This document shows positions 1-7,782 of a stretch of DNA of 64,000 nt, piece by piece. The stretch's first letter is position 1, and every line of letters starts with the position of its first letter. The translations under genes and the position numbers were made by a program. Source of the DNA: Variovorax sp. TBS-050B (GTDB lineage: Bacteria > Pseudomonadota > Gammaproteobacteria > Burkholderiales > Burkholderiaceae_C); NCBI RefSeq assembly GCF_029893635.1, contig NZ_JARXYR010000001.1, positions 536,857 through 600,856 of the forward strand. Reading direction: 5' to 3'. Below the pieces are notes generated by a model. The model was given only the letters and a program-made list of their open reading frames with translations. It did no database searches and was not told where the DNA came from.

Positions 1-625
1 CGCCGCACTCTGCGCGCAAGGCGGGCACGTCGATGCCCGCTGCCGCCAGTTCGCAGGCATGGCCGATCAGCCAGGCTTCGATGCGCGCGGGATCGGCCTC
101 GGGATGGAACTGCAGCGCGAGCGCATGCCCGCCGTGCCGGAAGGCCTGGTGCGGCGTCGCCGCCGTGCGCGCGAGCAGCTCGCCGCCCGGCGGCAGGTCG
201 AAGGTGTCGCCGTGCCAGTGCAGCACCGGCACATCCGCGAGCGGCGCGAGGCACGAGGCCGCGCCCGCTTCGCTCAGCGCGACCGGGGCCCATCCGATCT
301 CCTTGGCCGGTGCGGCATGCACGCGCGCGCCGAGCGCCCGTGCCATGAGCTGCGCGCCGAGGCACAGGCCCAGCGTGGGGCGCCGCAGCGCGAGGCGCGC
401 GCGCAGGCCCGCGATCTCGTCGTCGAGGAAGGGGTAGCCGCGCGTGTCGTAGGCCGCGATCGGGCCGCCGAGCACGACCACGAGATCGGCCTCGCGCCAT
501 TCCTCTTCGCGCAAAGGCGCGATGCCGGCCTGGCGGTAGCTGATGCGGTAGCCCGCGCGCGCGAGCGGTTCGGCGAAGAGGCCGAGGTCCTCGAAGGCGA
601 GGTGCTGCAGGGCAATGCATTGCAT
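1..625 (-). CDS. Class I glutamine amidotransferase-like protein (C-terminus beyond window)
   Basis: A stand-alone amidotransferase of the GMP-synthase GATase fold. The visible 208 residues contain the whole catalytic triad: the nucleophile Cys88 in a G-L-C-L-G-A elbow, and His174/Glu176 in L-Q-F-H-P-E. Such proteins hydrolyse glutamine or gamma-glutamyl amides; the substrate here is unknown. The ATG at 625 lies two bases after the stop of the thioredoxin-like gene, so this is the third gene of the leftward operon that begins at 1841. The gene is open at the window edge and its C-terminus cannot be judged. Aniline-type clusters pair a GATase with a glutamine-synthetase-like ligase. Such a ligase lies 8.5 kb away here, but in a different operon, so a link is only speculation. 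Confidence 0.85.
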   Translation of the reverse strand, partial: MQCIALQHLAFEDLGLFAEPLARAGYRISYRQAGIAPLREEEWREADLVVVLGGPIAAYDTRGYPFLDDEIAGLRARLALRRPTLGLCLGAQLMARALGARVHAAPAKEIGWAPVALSEAGAASCLAPLADVPVLHWHGDTFDLPPGGELLARTAATPHQAFRHGGHALALQFHPEADPARIEAWLIGHACELAAAGIDVPALRAECG

Positions 626-627
626 GG

Positions 628-1209
628 TCAGGTGCCCTCCGCGCCGGTGCCGAGGCCGCAGCCCTTCTGCGCATCGCAGCCTGCATCGTCCGGCACGCCG
701 GCTTCTTCAGGCGCCGCCGCGACCAGCGGCGATTCGGCCGCTTCGGCCGCCAGCTGGCCGATCGCCGCGCCCACGGCCATGTCGTCGAGCAGGCCGAAGT
801 GGCTCAGCCGGATGCGGCCCTGGCGGTCGATCAGCACGGTGCTCGGCGTGCCCTGCAGCTGGTAGGCGCGCATGGTCGCGGGGATGCTGCTGCCGGCCAC
901 GGGCCGGTCGATGCCGATCGGGAAGGTGTAGCGGTATTCGCGCACGAAAGCGTCGAGCGCCGCGGGCGTCATCACCGCATGGTGCTCGAACACCGTGTGC
1001 AGCCCGATCACGGCGACGTCGCGCGCGGCGAAGAGCTGGCGCATCTTGCGCGCCTGCGGCAGGCCGTGCGAGACGCAGGCCGGGCAGAGCATCTGGAACG
1101 CATGCAGCACGACGATGCGGCCGCGCAGCGCCGCGAGCGTCGGCTCGGTCTCGGTGTTGAGCCACTGCGCGACCTGCAGTGCGGGAGCTTCGGGATGGTG
1201 GTGGGTCAT
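628..1209 (-). CDS. Thioredoxin-like (TlpA/AhpC-type) redoxin
   Basis: 193-residue thioredoxin-fold protein. A C-P-A-C redox motif (Cys42/Cys45) follows the first beta strand (residues 31-40, R-I-V-V-L-H-A-F), and the cis-Pro region reads Q-G-T-P-S-T-V-L-I-D. No signal peptide is seen, so it is probably cytoplasmic. The last 35 residues form an extra Cys-containing tail (C-D-A-Q-K-G-C-G). The ATG at 1209 has a GGAG 9 bases upstream. It sits between a carboxymuconolactone-decarboxylase-like protein with an AhpD-type CxxC and a GATase. A thiol-based detoxification or peroxide role is therefore reasonable but unproven. Confidence 0.8.
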   Translation of the reverse strand: MTHHHPEAPALQVAQWLNTETEPTLAALRGRIVVLHAFQMLCPACVSHGLPQARKMRQLFAARDVAVIGLHTVFEHHAVMTPAALDAFVREYRYTFPIGIDRPVAGSSIPATMRAYQLQGTPSTVLIDRQGRIRLSHFGLLDDMAVGAAIGQLAAEAAESPLVAAAPEEAGVPDDAGCDAQKGCGLGTGAEGT

Positions 1210-1286
1210 GGTGCTGGCTCCGGTTCGAGGGGCGACGCCGGGGCGCGGCGGCGGCCCGCCCCGGCAGTCTGCCCGAGGATGCGCGC

Positions 1287-1841
1287 TCAGGCCGCGGCCG
1301 GGCGCAGCTTCACGCCGGGGAAATCCACCGGCACCGCGAAGGCCACGTTCACGTAGTTGGTGAAGAGATTCAGCGCCACGTGCGCGACGATCTCGACGAT
1401 GTGCGCATCGTCGAAGCCCGCGTCGCGCAGCGCCTGCACGTCCGCCTCGCCCACGTGGCCGCGGCGCTCGACGAGCTGCAGCGCGAAGCGCAGCGCCGCG
1501 CCGGTGCGCGGATCGGCCGATTCGCCGAGCTGCGCGGCCGCCATCTCGGCCGCGCCGACGCCGGCCTTGCGGCCCAGCGCGGTGTGCGCCGCAAGGCAGT
1601 AGTCGCAGCCGTTGTAGTTGGCGACCGCCACGGCGATCTGCTCGCCGAGCGGCGCGGGGATCACGCCACCGCCGAGGGCGCCGAACGATCCCCACATGCT
1701 CTGGAGCGCGGCCGGCGACCGGGCCACGGTGCGGAACATGTTGGGGGTGGCGCCGAAGGCACCGTGGATCTGCGCGAGCACGGCCTTGGCTTCCGGGCTG
1801 GCGGTGGTGTCGGTCACGGGGTCGATGCGGGCGGAGGACAT
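1287..1841 (-). CDS. Carboxymuconolactone decarboxylase family protein (AhpD-like)
   Basis: 184-residue all-helical CMD-family protein. The AhpD-type active site is visible: Glu67 (L-G-E-Q-I-A-V-A-V-A), then Cys79-x-x-Cys82-x-x-x-His86. Members with this motif are usually thiol peroxidases or disulfide reductases rather than true decarboxylases. The start at 1841 has an AAGGA ribosome-binding site seven bases away. It is the first gene of the leftward operon with the thioredoxin-like and GATase genes, and it is transcribed divergently from the AraC regulator at 1941, which probably controls it. Confidence 0.88.
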   Translation of the reverse strand: MSSARIDPVTDTTASPEAKAVLAQIHGAFGATPNMFRTVARSPAALQSMWGSFGALGGGVIPAPLGEQIAVAVANYNGCDYCLAAHTALGRKAGVGAAEMAAAQLGESADPRTGAALRFALQLVERRGHVGEADVQALRDAGFDDAHIVEIVAHVALNLFTNYVNVAFAVPVDFPGVKLRPAAA

Positions 1842-1909
1842 GAGAGGTTCCTTGGTTGAAGTGATGTCGGTGCAGGCAGTTTGCGCCAGCTCTTTGTATG
1901 ATGGGTATC

Positions 1910-1925
1910 GTTTGATCCATCGAAC
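1910..1925. promoter_or_regulatory. Inverted repeat in the CMD/AraC divergent promoter
   Basis: GTTTGAT-CC-ATCGAAC: two 7-base arms with one mismatch around a 2-base centre. It ends 15 bases upstream of the AraC start and lies 69 bases upstream of the CMD gene. The position suits an AraC binding site controlling both genes; this is inferred from sequence only. Confidence 0.4.
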
Positions 1926-1940
1926 ATATCTTTTCGTCCA

Positions 1941-2810
1941 ATGACGCCCATGCCAGCGATAGACCGGCTCTCGTCCCTGCTCGAGCGCTTCCGCGTGCGC
2001 ACGCAGCTGTTCCATGCCGGTCCGCTGTGCGGCGTGACGAGTTTTGCGCCCGAGAAGGGGCGCGGCTTCCTGCATGTGCTGCGACGCGGCGAGATGGTCG
2101 TGACCCATCCGTCGCGCGCGGGCGTGTCGCGCCGCATCACCGTGCGCGAGCCGAGCCTGCTGTTCTATCCGCGGCCGCTCGCGCACCACTTCCACAACCC
2201 GCCGGTCGAGGGCTCGGACTTCGTCTGCGCCACGGTCGCGTTCGACGACGGCGAGGCGCATCCGCTCGCGCGTGCGCTGCCTGCGCTGGTGCGGCTGCCG
2301 CTGCGCGCGGTCGACGGGCTCGAGCAGTCGCTCGCGCTGCTGTTCGGCGAGACCACGCGCGTGCAATGCGGCCACCGGCTGCTCGCGGACCGGCTGTTCG
2401 AGGTGGTGCTGATCCAGCTGCTGCGCTGGCTGCTCGACCATCCGGAGGAAGGCGCATTGCCGGTCGGCCTGCTCACCGGCCTCGGCGATCCGCCGCTCGC
2501 ACGGCTGCTGGTCGCGCTGCACGAGCGCCCGGGCGACGCTTGGCGGCTCGACCAGATGGCGCGCGAGGCGGGCCTGTCGCGCAGCGCGCTCGCGGCGCGC
2601 TTCAAGGCGGTGGTCGGCACCACGCCCGCGGACTACCTCGCCGACTGGCGCCTGTCGATCGCGCAGGCCGAGCTGCGGCGCGGCGCTCCGGTGAAGGCGA
2701 TCGCGGACCAGCTCGGCTACGCGAATGCATCGGCGCTGTCGCGGCTGTTCGCGCAGCGGGTGGGCGTGTCGCCGCGCGAATGGCTCGCGGCGCAGCAGCA
2801 CGCGCTGTGA
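1941..2810 (+). CDS. AraC family transcriptional regulator (cupin_6 type)
   Basis: 289 residues. The N-terminal cupin-like sensor domain (about 1-180) has the L-L-F-Y-P-R-P-L-A-H-H-F-H segment typical of the cupin_6 group. The C-terminal AraC double helix-turn-helix (about 190-285) shows M-A-R-E-A-G-L-S-R-S-A-L-A-A-R-F and the second-helix signature A-I-A-D-Q-L-G-Y-A-N-A-S-A-L-S-R-L-F. It is divergent from the CMD/thioredoxin operon, the usual arrangement for this group, which often controls neighbouring redox genes. It may also act on cioAB just downstream, where GTCCAA repeats occur; one such repeat overlaps its own start codon. Confidence 0.9.
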   Translation: MTPMPAIDRLSSLLERFRVRTQLFHAGPLCGVTSFAPEKGRGFLHVLRRGEMVVTHPSRAGVSRRITVREPSLLFYPRPLAHHFHNPPVEGSDFVCATVAFDDGEAHPLARALPALVRLPLRAVDGLEQSLALLFGETTRVQCGHRLLADRLFEVVLIQLLRWLLDHPEEGALPVGLLTGLGDPPLARLLVALHERPGDAWRLDQMAREAGLSRSALAARFKAVVGTTPADYLADWRLSIAQAELRRGAPVKAIADQLGYANASALSRLFAQRVGVSPREWLAAQQHAL

Positions 2811-2815
2811 CAAAA

Positions 2816-2866
2816 CGTCCAAGACAAAAGGTCCAATTCACAGGCGCGCCGGCAGGGCGTCCAATG
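2816..2866. promoter_or_regulatory. Phased GTCCAA direct repeats upstream of cioA
   Basis: Three direct repeats, CGTCCAA at 2816, GGTCCAA at 2830 and CGTCCAA at 2858, lie in the 109-base gap before cioA. Start-to-start spacings are 14 and 28 bases. A further CGTCCAATG is at 1935-1943, over the start of the preceding araC-type gene. Same-face direct repeats are typical of AraC-family sites, but the link is inference. Confidence 0.35.
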
Positions 2867-2919
2867 CTGTTCATCCGCCGCATCGCGGCCCGACGCCCAC
2901 TGCCGGAGTGCTGTCCCTC

Positions 2920-4356
2920 ATGGACTCCCTCGTTCTCGCCAGAATCCAGTTCGGTTTCACGATCTCGTTCCACATCATCTTCCCGGCGCTGACCATCGGG
3001 CTGGCGAGCTACCTGGCCGTGCTGGAGGCGCTGTGGCTGCGCACGCAGCGCCAGGTCTACCTCGATCTCTACGAGTTCTGGATCAAGGTCTTCGCCGTCG
3101 CCTTCGGCATGGGCGTGGTCTCCGGCCTCGTCATGGCCTACCAGTTCGGCACCAACTGGAGCAACTTCTCGCGCTTCGCAGGCGGCATCACCGGACCCCT
3201 GCTCGCCTACGAAGTGCTCACCGCCTTCTTCCTCGAAGCGGGCTTCCTCGGCGTCATGCTCTTCGGGCGCCAGCGCGTCGGCCCCGCACTGCACTTCGTC
3301 TCCACCCTCGCCGTCGCCCTCGGCACCCTCGTCTCCGCCACCTGGATCCTCGCCTCCAACAGCTGGATGCACACCCCCCAGGGCCACGCCATCATCGACG
3401 GGCGCGTGGTGCCGGTCGACTGGTTCCAGGTCATCTTCAACCCCTCCTTCCCCTACCGCCTCGCCCACACCGTGGTCGCCTCCTACATCGCCACCGCGCT
3501 CATGGTCGCGGGCGGCGCGGCCTGGCACCTGCTGCGCGGCCACGACAACACCCGCGTGCGCACCATGCTCTCGATGGCGCTGTGGATGCTACTCGCGGCC
3601 GCGCCGATCCAGGCGCTGATCGGCGACCAGCACGGCCTCAACACCCTCGAGCACCAGCCCGCCAAGCTCGCCGCCATCGAAGGCCACTGGGAGCGCTCGC
3701 CCGAGGGCGAGGGCGTGCCGCTGATCCTCTTCGGCTGGCCCGGCATGGCCGCCGAGACCACGCGCTATGCGCTGGAGATCCCGCGCGCGGGCAGCCTGCT
3801 GCTCACCCACAGCCGGGACGGCCAGATCCCCGCGCTCAAGGACTTCGCGCCCGCGGACCGTCCCAACGCCACGGTCGTGTTCTGGACCTTCCGCACCATG
3901 GTCGGCCTGGGCCTGCTGATGATCGCGCTCGCCTTCTGGGGGCTATGGCTGCGCCGCGGCGACCGGCTCTATGCGAAGCGCGGCTTCCTGCGCTTCGCGC
4001 TCGCGATGTCGCCCGCCGGGCTCGCGGCCATCCTCGCGGGCTGGTACACCACCGAGATCGGGCGCCAGCCCTGGATCGTGCAGGGCCTGATGCGCACGGC
4101 CGAGGCGGCGTCGCCCCAGCATTCGGCGGCGCAGGTGGGGTTCACGCTGGCGCTTTTCGTCATCGTGTACTTCGTGGTCTTCGGCGCGGGCACGGCCTAC
4201 GGGCTGCGCCTGATCGCCAAGGGGCCGGCGAGCGACGAGGCCGCGCATCCGGCACGCGGCGGGCCGGGCGCGCCGCGCACGCCGGCGCGGCCGCTGTCGG
4301 CGGCGGGGGAGGAAGAGATCAGCGAACGCAACGAGGAGCACCGCCATGGGCATTGA
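2920..4356 (+). CDS. cioA: Cyanide-insensitive cytochrome bd-type ubiquinol oxidase subunit I
   Basis: 478-residue integral membrane subunit holding the three hemes and the quinol site. It reduces O2 to water with ubiquinol in the inner membrane. Visible landmarks: the N-terminal A-R-I-Q-F-G-F-T-I-S-F-H heme-ligand helix (His18), the G-T-N-W motif, F-P-Y-R-L-A-H (second heme-ligand His), and the quinol loop G-D-Q-H-G-L-N-T-L-E-H-Q-P-A-K-L-A-A-I-E with conserved Lys and Glu. The quinol loop is short, as in the CioA branch, rather than long as in E. coli CydA. The start at 2920 (MDSLVLARIQ) matches the family N-terminus. The gene overlaps cioB by 11 bases. Confidence 0.95.
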   Translation: MDSLVLARIQFGFTISFHIIFPALTIGLASYLAVLEALWLRTQRQVYLDLYEFWIKVFAVAFGMGVVSGLVMAYQFGTNWSNFSRFAGGITGPLLAYEVLTAFFLEAGFLGVMLFGRQRVGPALHFVSTLAVALGTLVSATWILASNSWMHTPQGHAIIDGRVVPVDWFQVIFNPSFPYRLAHTVVASYIATALMVAGGAAWHLLRGHDNTRVRTMLSMALWMLLAAAPIQALIGDQHGLNTLEHQPAKLAAIEGHWERSPEGEGVPLILFGWPGMAAETTRYALEIPRAGSLLLTHSRDGQIPALKDFAPADRPNATVVFWTFRTMVGLGLLMIALAFWGLWLRRGDRLYAKRGFLRFALAMSPAGLAAILAGWYTTEIGRQPWIVQGLMRTAEAASPQHSAAQVGFTLALFVIVYFVVFGAGTAYGLRLIAKGPASDEAAHPARGGPGAPRTPARPLSAAGEEEISERNEEHRHGH

Positions 4357-5353
4357 CCTGCCGCTGATCTGGGCCGTGATCATCCTGTTCGGGATCATGA
4401 TGTACGTGGTGATGGACGGCTTCGACCTGGGCATCGGGATCCTGTTTCCGTTCGTGCCGGCGAAGGAAGACCGCGACGTGCTGATGAACACGGTCGCACC
4501 GGTCTGGGACGGCAACGAGACCTGGCTGGTGCTGGGCGGGGCGGGGCTCTTGGCGGCCTTCCCGCTCGCCTATGCGGTGATCCTGAGCGCGTTCTACCTG
4601 CCGCTGATCCTGATGCTCGTCGGGCTGGTCTTTCGCGGGGTGGCCTTCGAGTTCCGCTTCAAGGCGCGCGCGGGCCGGCGGCGCTGGTGGGACCATGCCT
4701 TCATCGGCGGCTCGGTGACGGCGGCCTTCTTCCAGGGCGTGACGCTCGGGGCCTTTCTGGACGGGGTGCCGGTGGTGGATGGCAACTACGCAGGCGGGGC
4801 CTTCGACTGGGTGTCGGCGTTCTCGCTCTTCACGGGCCTGGCGCTGGTGGCGGCCTATGCGCTGCTGGGGGCGACGTGGCTGGTGATGAAGACCGAGGGC
4901 CGGCTACAGGACCGCATGCGCGCGCTGGCGCGACCGCTGGTGTGGCTGATGCTGGCGGTGGTGGTGGCGATCAGCCTCTGGACGCCGCTCGCGCACGCGG
5001 CGATCGCGAAGCGCTGGTTCAGCTGGCCGAACCTGCTGTGGTTCTCGCCGGTGCCGCTGCTGGTGGGGCTGGTGGCGTGGCGCCTCCTGCAAGGGTTGAA
5101 GGGCGAGGGGCATGCCTCGCCTTTCGTATTGACGCTGGCGCTGCTGTTCCTGGGCTACACGGGGCTGGGCATCAGCCTGTGGCCGAACGTGGTGCCGCCC
5201 GCGATCAGCATCTGGCAGGCGGCGGGGCCGCCGCAGAGCCTGGGCTTTGCGCTGGTGGGGGCGCTGTTGATCATTCCGGTGATCCTGATGTACACGGCCT
5301 GGAGCTACTGGGTGTTCCGCGGCAAGGTGCGCCATGGCGACGGGTACCACTGA
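4346..5353 (+). CDS. cioB: Cytochrome bd-type ubiquinol oxidase subunit II
   Basis: 335-residue membrane protein of the CydB/CioB family with about eight to nine hydrophobic helices. The N-terminal I-D-L-P-L-I-W-A helix is followed by the family motif M-D-G-F-D-L-G-I-G, then W-D-G-N-E-T-W-L-V-L-G-G-A. It has no cofactors and supports subunit I. Its first codons overlap the end of cioA and its last 20 bases overlap the DUF2474 gene, so the three are translated as one coupled unit. Confidence 0.95.
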   Translation: MGIDLPLIWAVIILFGIMMYVVMDGFDLGIGILFPFVPAKEDRDVLMNTVAPVWDGNETWLVLGGAGLLAAFPLAYAVILSAFYLPLILMLVGLVFRGVAFEFRFKARAGRRRWWDHAFIGGSVTAAFFQGVTLGAFLDGVPVVDGNYAGGAFDWVSAFSLFTGLALVAAYALLGATWLVMKTEGRLQDRMRALARPLVWLMLAVVVAISLWTPLAHAAIAKRWFSWPNLLWFSPVPLLVGLVAWRLLQGLKGEGHASPFVLTLALLFLGYTGLGISLWPNVVPPAISIWQAAGPPQSLGFALVGALLIIPVILMYTAWSYWVFRGKVRHGDGYH

Positions 5354-5489
5354 GCGCGCGCGGTCGCGCGGCAGGTGGCTGCGGCGCTTCGGGTGGCTGG
5401 TGCTGCTGTGGATCGCCGGCGTCGCGTCCACCGGCGCGCTCGCGATGCTGATGCGCTATCTCATGGCGTGGGCAGGGCTGGTGCGCTAG
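5334..5489 (+). CDS. DUF2474-type single-helix peptide of the bd oxidase
   Basis: 51 residues: a basic N-terminus (R-A-R-S-R-G-R-W-L-R-R-F), then one membrane helix, W-L-V-L-L-W-I-A-G-V-A-S-T-G-A-L-A-M-L, and a short tail. The W-L-V-x-x-W pattern with the trailing A-x-L-x-R is that of DUF2474, small proteins found after cioAB and probably the functional counterpart of CydX. AAGGTG precedes the ATG at 5334 by four bases. It overlaps cioB by 20 bases. Its last 29 bases overlap tail-to-tail with the convergent gene ending at 5461. Easily missed because it is so short. Confidence 0.82.
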   Translation: MATGTTERARSRGRWLRRFGWLVLLWIAGVASTGALAMLMRYLMAWAGLVR

Positions 5490-6627
5490 CGGCCGGCGCG
5501 GCTTCGAGCCGCAGGCCTTCGGCCCTGCCGTCCGCAAGCGCGAGCTCGAAGCGCATCTGCGAGTCGTCGACGCGCAGCTGCAGCGAGAGCGCCGCCTTCA
5601 ACCGCGCCGCGCCCAGCGCGAAGCCGCCCCAGTCCGCCACCGCATCGCGCGCCGTCAGCGACGCGATTTCCGCCGTGAGGCCGCGTCCCACGGACTCGGC
5701 ATGCAGCGCCACCACATGGCCGCCGCCCTCGTTGGCCTCGACGAAGACCTGCAGCCCCGGCATCGCGACGAGGCCGTCGCCGAGCCGCAGCTCGCCCGAC
5801 AGCGCCGTGCGCCCGAGCAGCAGCCGCGCCTGTTCGGTCAGGCCCTGGCCGGGCCCACGCCGGCCCTGGCGCAGCATCGATTCGGCGAACTCCTGGAGCC
5901 GCAGGCTGCCGCGCTCCGAGATCCACGGACCGAGCAGCGCGCCGCGGCGCTCGAACGTCACGCCCGCGACCGGCGCCGCGGCGAACTGGTAGAGGTAGCT
6001 GCGGCCGTCGGGCGCATCGACGTACAGGCCCATCTTGCTCACGCCCATGCGCGAGTCGGGCCCGACATGCTCGACCGTCGCATCGTTGAAGTCGATGCCG
6101 CCCGCGCGGATCGGCACCGTCACGTCGGCATCGAACAGCAGGTGCGCATCGGTGATGCGGCTGCGGACCGTGCCCTCGGCGGCCGCGAGCGGATCGAGCC
6201 GCCATGCGTCGTCCCGCGCCTGGCCCGCGGCCACGCCTGCAGCAGGCGCCGACGCAGCCGGCGCCTGCATGGCCTCCCGCAGCTTGCGCACTTGCGGCGG
6301 CAGCGCCACCGGGCCGTGCAGCTTCAATCCCGAGAAGGCGGCCTCGCGTGCCTGGAGCGACACCATGCGCGCGGTGCCGCCGTCGGCGCGCACCTGCGCG
6401 GCGAGCCCCTGCACATCGATGCGCTCGACCTCGAGCCCATGCGCGCCCGATGCGATCCGCAGCGCCATCGCTTCGAGCCGCTCGATGCCGATCTCGAACG
6501 CGCCGTCCTCGCGGGGCCGGCATGTCAGGCCTTCGATCGTGCAGCGGTTGCGCCCGGCCGAGCCCGTCGCGCCGAGCTGCAGGCCCAATGCGAGTTCGAG
6601 GAGGGAGGCCGCGAGCGAAACGGTCAT
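5461..6627 (-). CDS. Conserved-looking protein of unknown function
   Basis: 388 residues with good codon use. The N-terminus is hydrophobic (A-A-S-L-L-E-L-A-L-G-L-Q-L-G) but is not a clear signal peptide. The rest is predicted mainly as amphipathic beta strands, with repeated short blocks such as G-L-x-V/A-x-x-x-x-D-V and an Ala/Pro-rich spacer near residues 125-135. The tail ends in an Ala/Pro-rich stretch. Two Cys occur near the N-terminus (C-T-I-E-G-L-T-C). No family is recognised. It stands alone, converging on the cio operon and running the same way as the GntR gene. Confidence 0.6.
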   Translation of the reverse strand: MTVSLAASLLELALGLQLGATGSAGRNRCTIEGLTCRPREDGAFEIGIERLEAMALRIASGAHGLEVERIDVQGLAAQVRADGGTARMVSLQAREAAFSGLKLHGPVALPPQVRKLREAMQAPAASAPAAGVAAGQARDDAWRLDPLAAAEGTVRSRITDAHLLFDADVTVPIRAGGIDFNDATVEHVGPDSRMGVSKMGLYVDAPDGRSYLYQFAAAPVAGVTFERRGALLGPWISERGSLRLQEFAESMLRQGRRGPGQGLTEQARLLLGRTALSGELRLGDGLVAMPGLQVFVEANEGGGHVVALHAESVGRGLTAEIASLTARDAVADWGGFALGAARLKAALSLQLRVDDSQMRFELALADGRAEGLRLEAAPAASAPALPTP

Positions 6628-6763
6628 GCGCCCGTTCTACAGGGCGCCGCCGGTCCACCTCCGGCGCCGACGGCGCCTGTGCCTGTCCGACAAAGCCGCG
6701 CGGACCGGTCGGTTGCGAATCATCCAGACGGCATCGGGAGAATTCGCGCCGGCGGGCCGAGGT

Positions 6764-7498
6764 TCACTCGCGCCGCTTGCCCGCCACCAGCCGCAGCCCC
6801 GGCATCAGCTCGGCCGCGAGCTCGGGCCGTTCGAGCGCGTAGTCGAGGTTCATGCGCGCGATCTCCACATGCTCCTCGCCGAGCGCCTGCGCACGCGAGC
6901 CCTGGCCGCGCTCGATCGCCTGCACCAGCGCATGGTGCGTGCGGTGGGCGATCTTCATCCACTGCTGGCCCTCCTCCATGGACGACTGCATCGGCAGCAT
7001 CGCGCTCGGCGAGGCGAAGGGCTGGCGGTCGAGCATCTCCATCACGCGCTGCAGTGCGCTGTTGGAGCAGCCCTGCATGATGAGCGTGTGGAAGCGGTCG
7101 TTCATCTGCACGTAGGCCGCGTAGTCGTCGAGGCTCATCGCGGGCTTGTTGACCACGCGGTCGCCCTCGTCGAGGCATTCGTGCAGTTCACGCAGCAGCT
7201 GCCGCGGCGCGCCGTCCTCGGCCAGCAGCCGCGCGGCGAAGCCTTCGATTACGCCGCGCACGCGGATCGCGTCGGCGATCTCCTGCGAGGTGAAGCGGCG
7301 CATCTGGTAGCCGCCGTTCGGCGAGGGCTCGATCAAGCCTTCGTGCTCCAGGCTGGTGAGCGCGAGCCTCACGGGGGTGCGCGAGGCGCCGAGCTTCTCG
7401 GCCAGCGGGATCTCGGCCAGCCGCTCGCCGGGCACGAATTCGCCCTTGAGGATCAGGTCTCGAAGCTGTACCAGCACGCGGTTCTGTTGGGAGTCCAT
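6764..7498 (-). CDS. GntR family regulator (FCD domain)
   Basis: 244 residues: an N-terminal winged helix (about 1-70) with L-A-E-K-L-G-A-S-R-T-P-V-R-L-A-L-T-S-L-E-H-E-G-L-I, then the all-helical FCD ligand-binding domain (about 75-220) with metal-site-like D-x-x-x-H (M-N-D-R-F-H) and H-H-A-L-V motifs. FCD regulators are usually repressors released by a small acid. The MDSQQN start at 7498 was preferred to an upstream in-frame ATG because it matches family N-termini. It is divergent from the oxygenase operon, with three matching dyads between them. Confidence 0.92.
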   Translation of the reverse strand: MDSQQNRVLVQLRDLILKGEFVPGERLAEIPLAEKLGASRTPVRLALTSLEHEGLIEPSPNGGYQMRRFTSQEIADAIRVRGVIEGFAARLLAEDGAPRQLLRELHECLDEGDRVVNKPAMSLDDYAAYVQMNDRFHTLIMQGCSNSALQRVMEMLDRQPFASPSAMLPMQSSMEEGQQWMKIAHRTHHALVQAIERGQGSRAQALGEEHVEIARMNLDYALERPELAAELMPGLRLVAGKRRE

Positions 7499-7578
7499 CG
7501 GTGAAGCAGGGCGGAAAGGTGGGGGAATTGTAGGCAGCCGGGCGCCGCTGCACACAGCATCTAAAACTTGGCATTGTT

Positions 7579-7610
7579 GTTGCATGCAATCAGGATTCAT
7601 TGAATGCAAC
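7579..7610. promoter_or_regulatory. Paired palindromic operator for the GntR regulator
   Basis: TTGCATGCAA (7580-7589, a perfect palindrome) and TTGAATGCAA (7600-7609) are centred 20 bases apart, two helical turns. Together they form a 12-base inverted repeat with one mismatch around an 8-base spacer. They lie about 80 bases upstream of the GntR start. The TTGNATGCAA shape is consistent with FadR/VanR-subfamily operators. Confidence 0.55.
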
Positions 7611-7737
7611 AGAACTCGCCGCACCGATCGAGTGCACCGAATTTGTAGGTATTAACCCGTGTTTCAGGGCCGAAATCCGAAGATTCGTCGGCTTCCGGAT
7701 TGACTTCGTCGCACCCCAACCCGAACAATGCATCCAG

Positions 7738-7747
7738 TTGTATGCAA
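7738..7747. promoter_or_regulatory. Third GntR-type site close to the oxygenase gene
   Basis: TTGTATGCAA, one base different from each of the paired sites at 7580 and 7600. It lies 35 bases upstream of the oxygenase ATG, where bound repressor could block transcription of the rightward operon. Confidence 0.45.
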
Positions 7748-7782
7748 TGCATGCACGGACCCACACCCTCGATGGAGCACCC

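Noticed and set aside
613..626. Palindrome GCAATGCATTGC at the GATase start as a further GntR site
   Set aside because: It lies within the first codons of a gene inside another operon and differs from TTGNATGCAA in half-site order.
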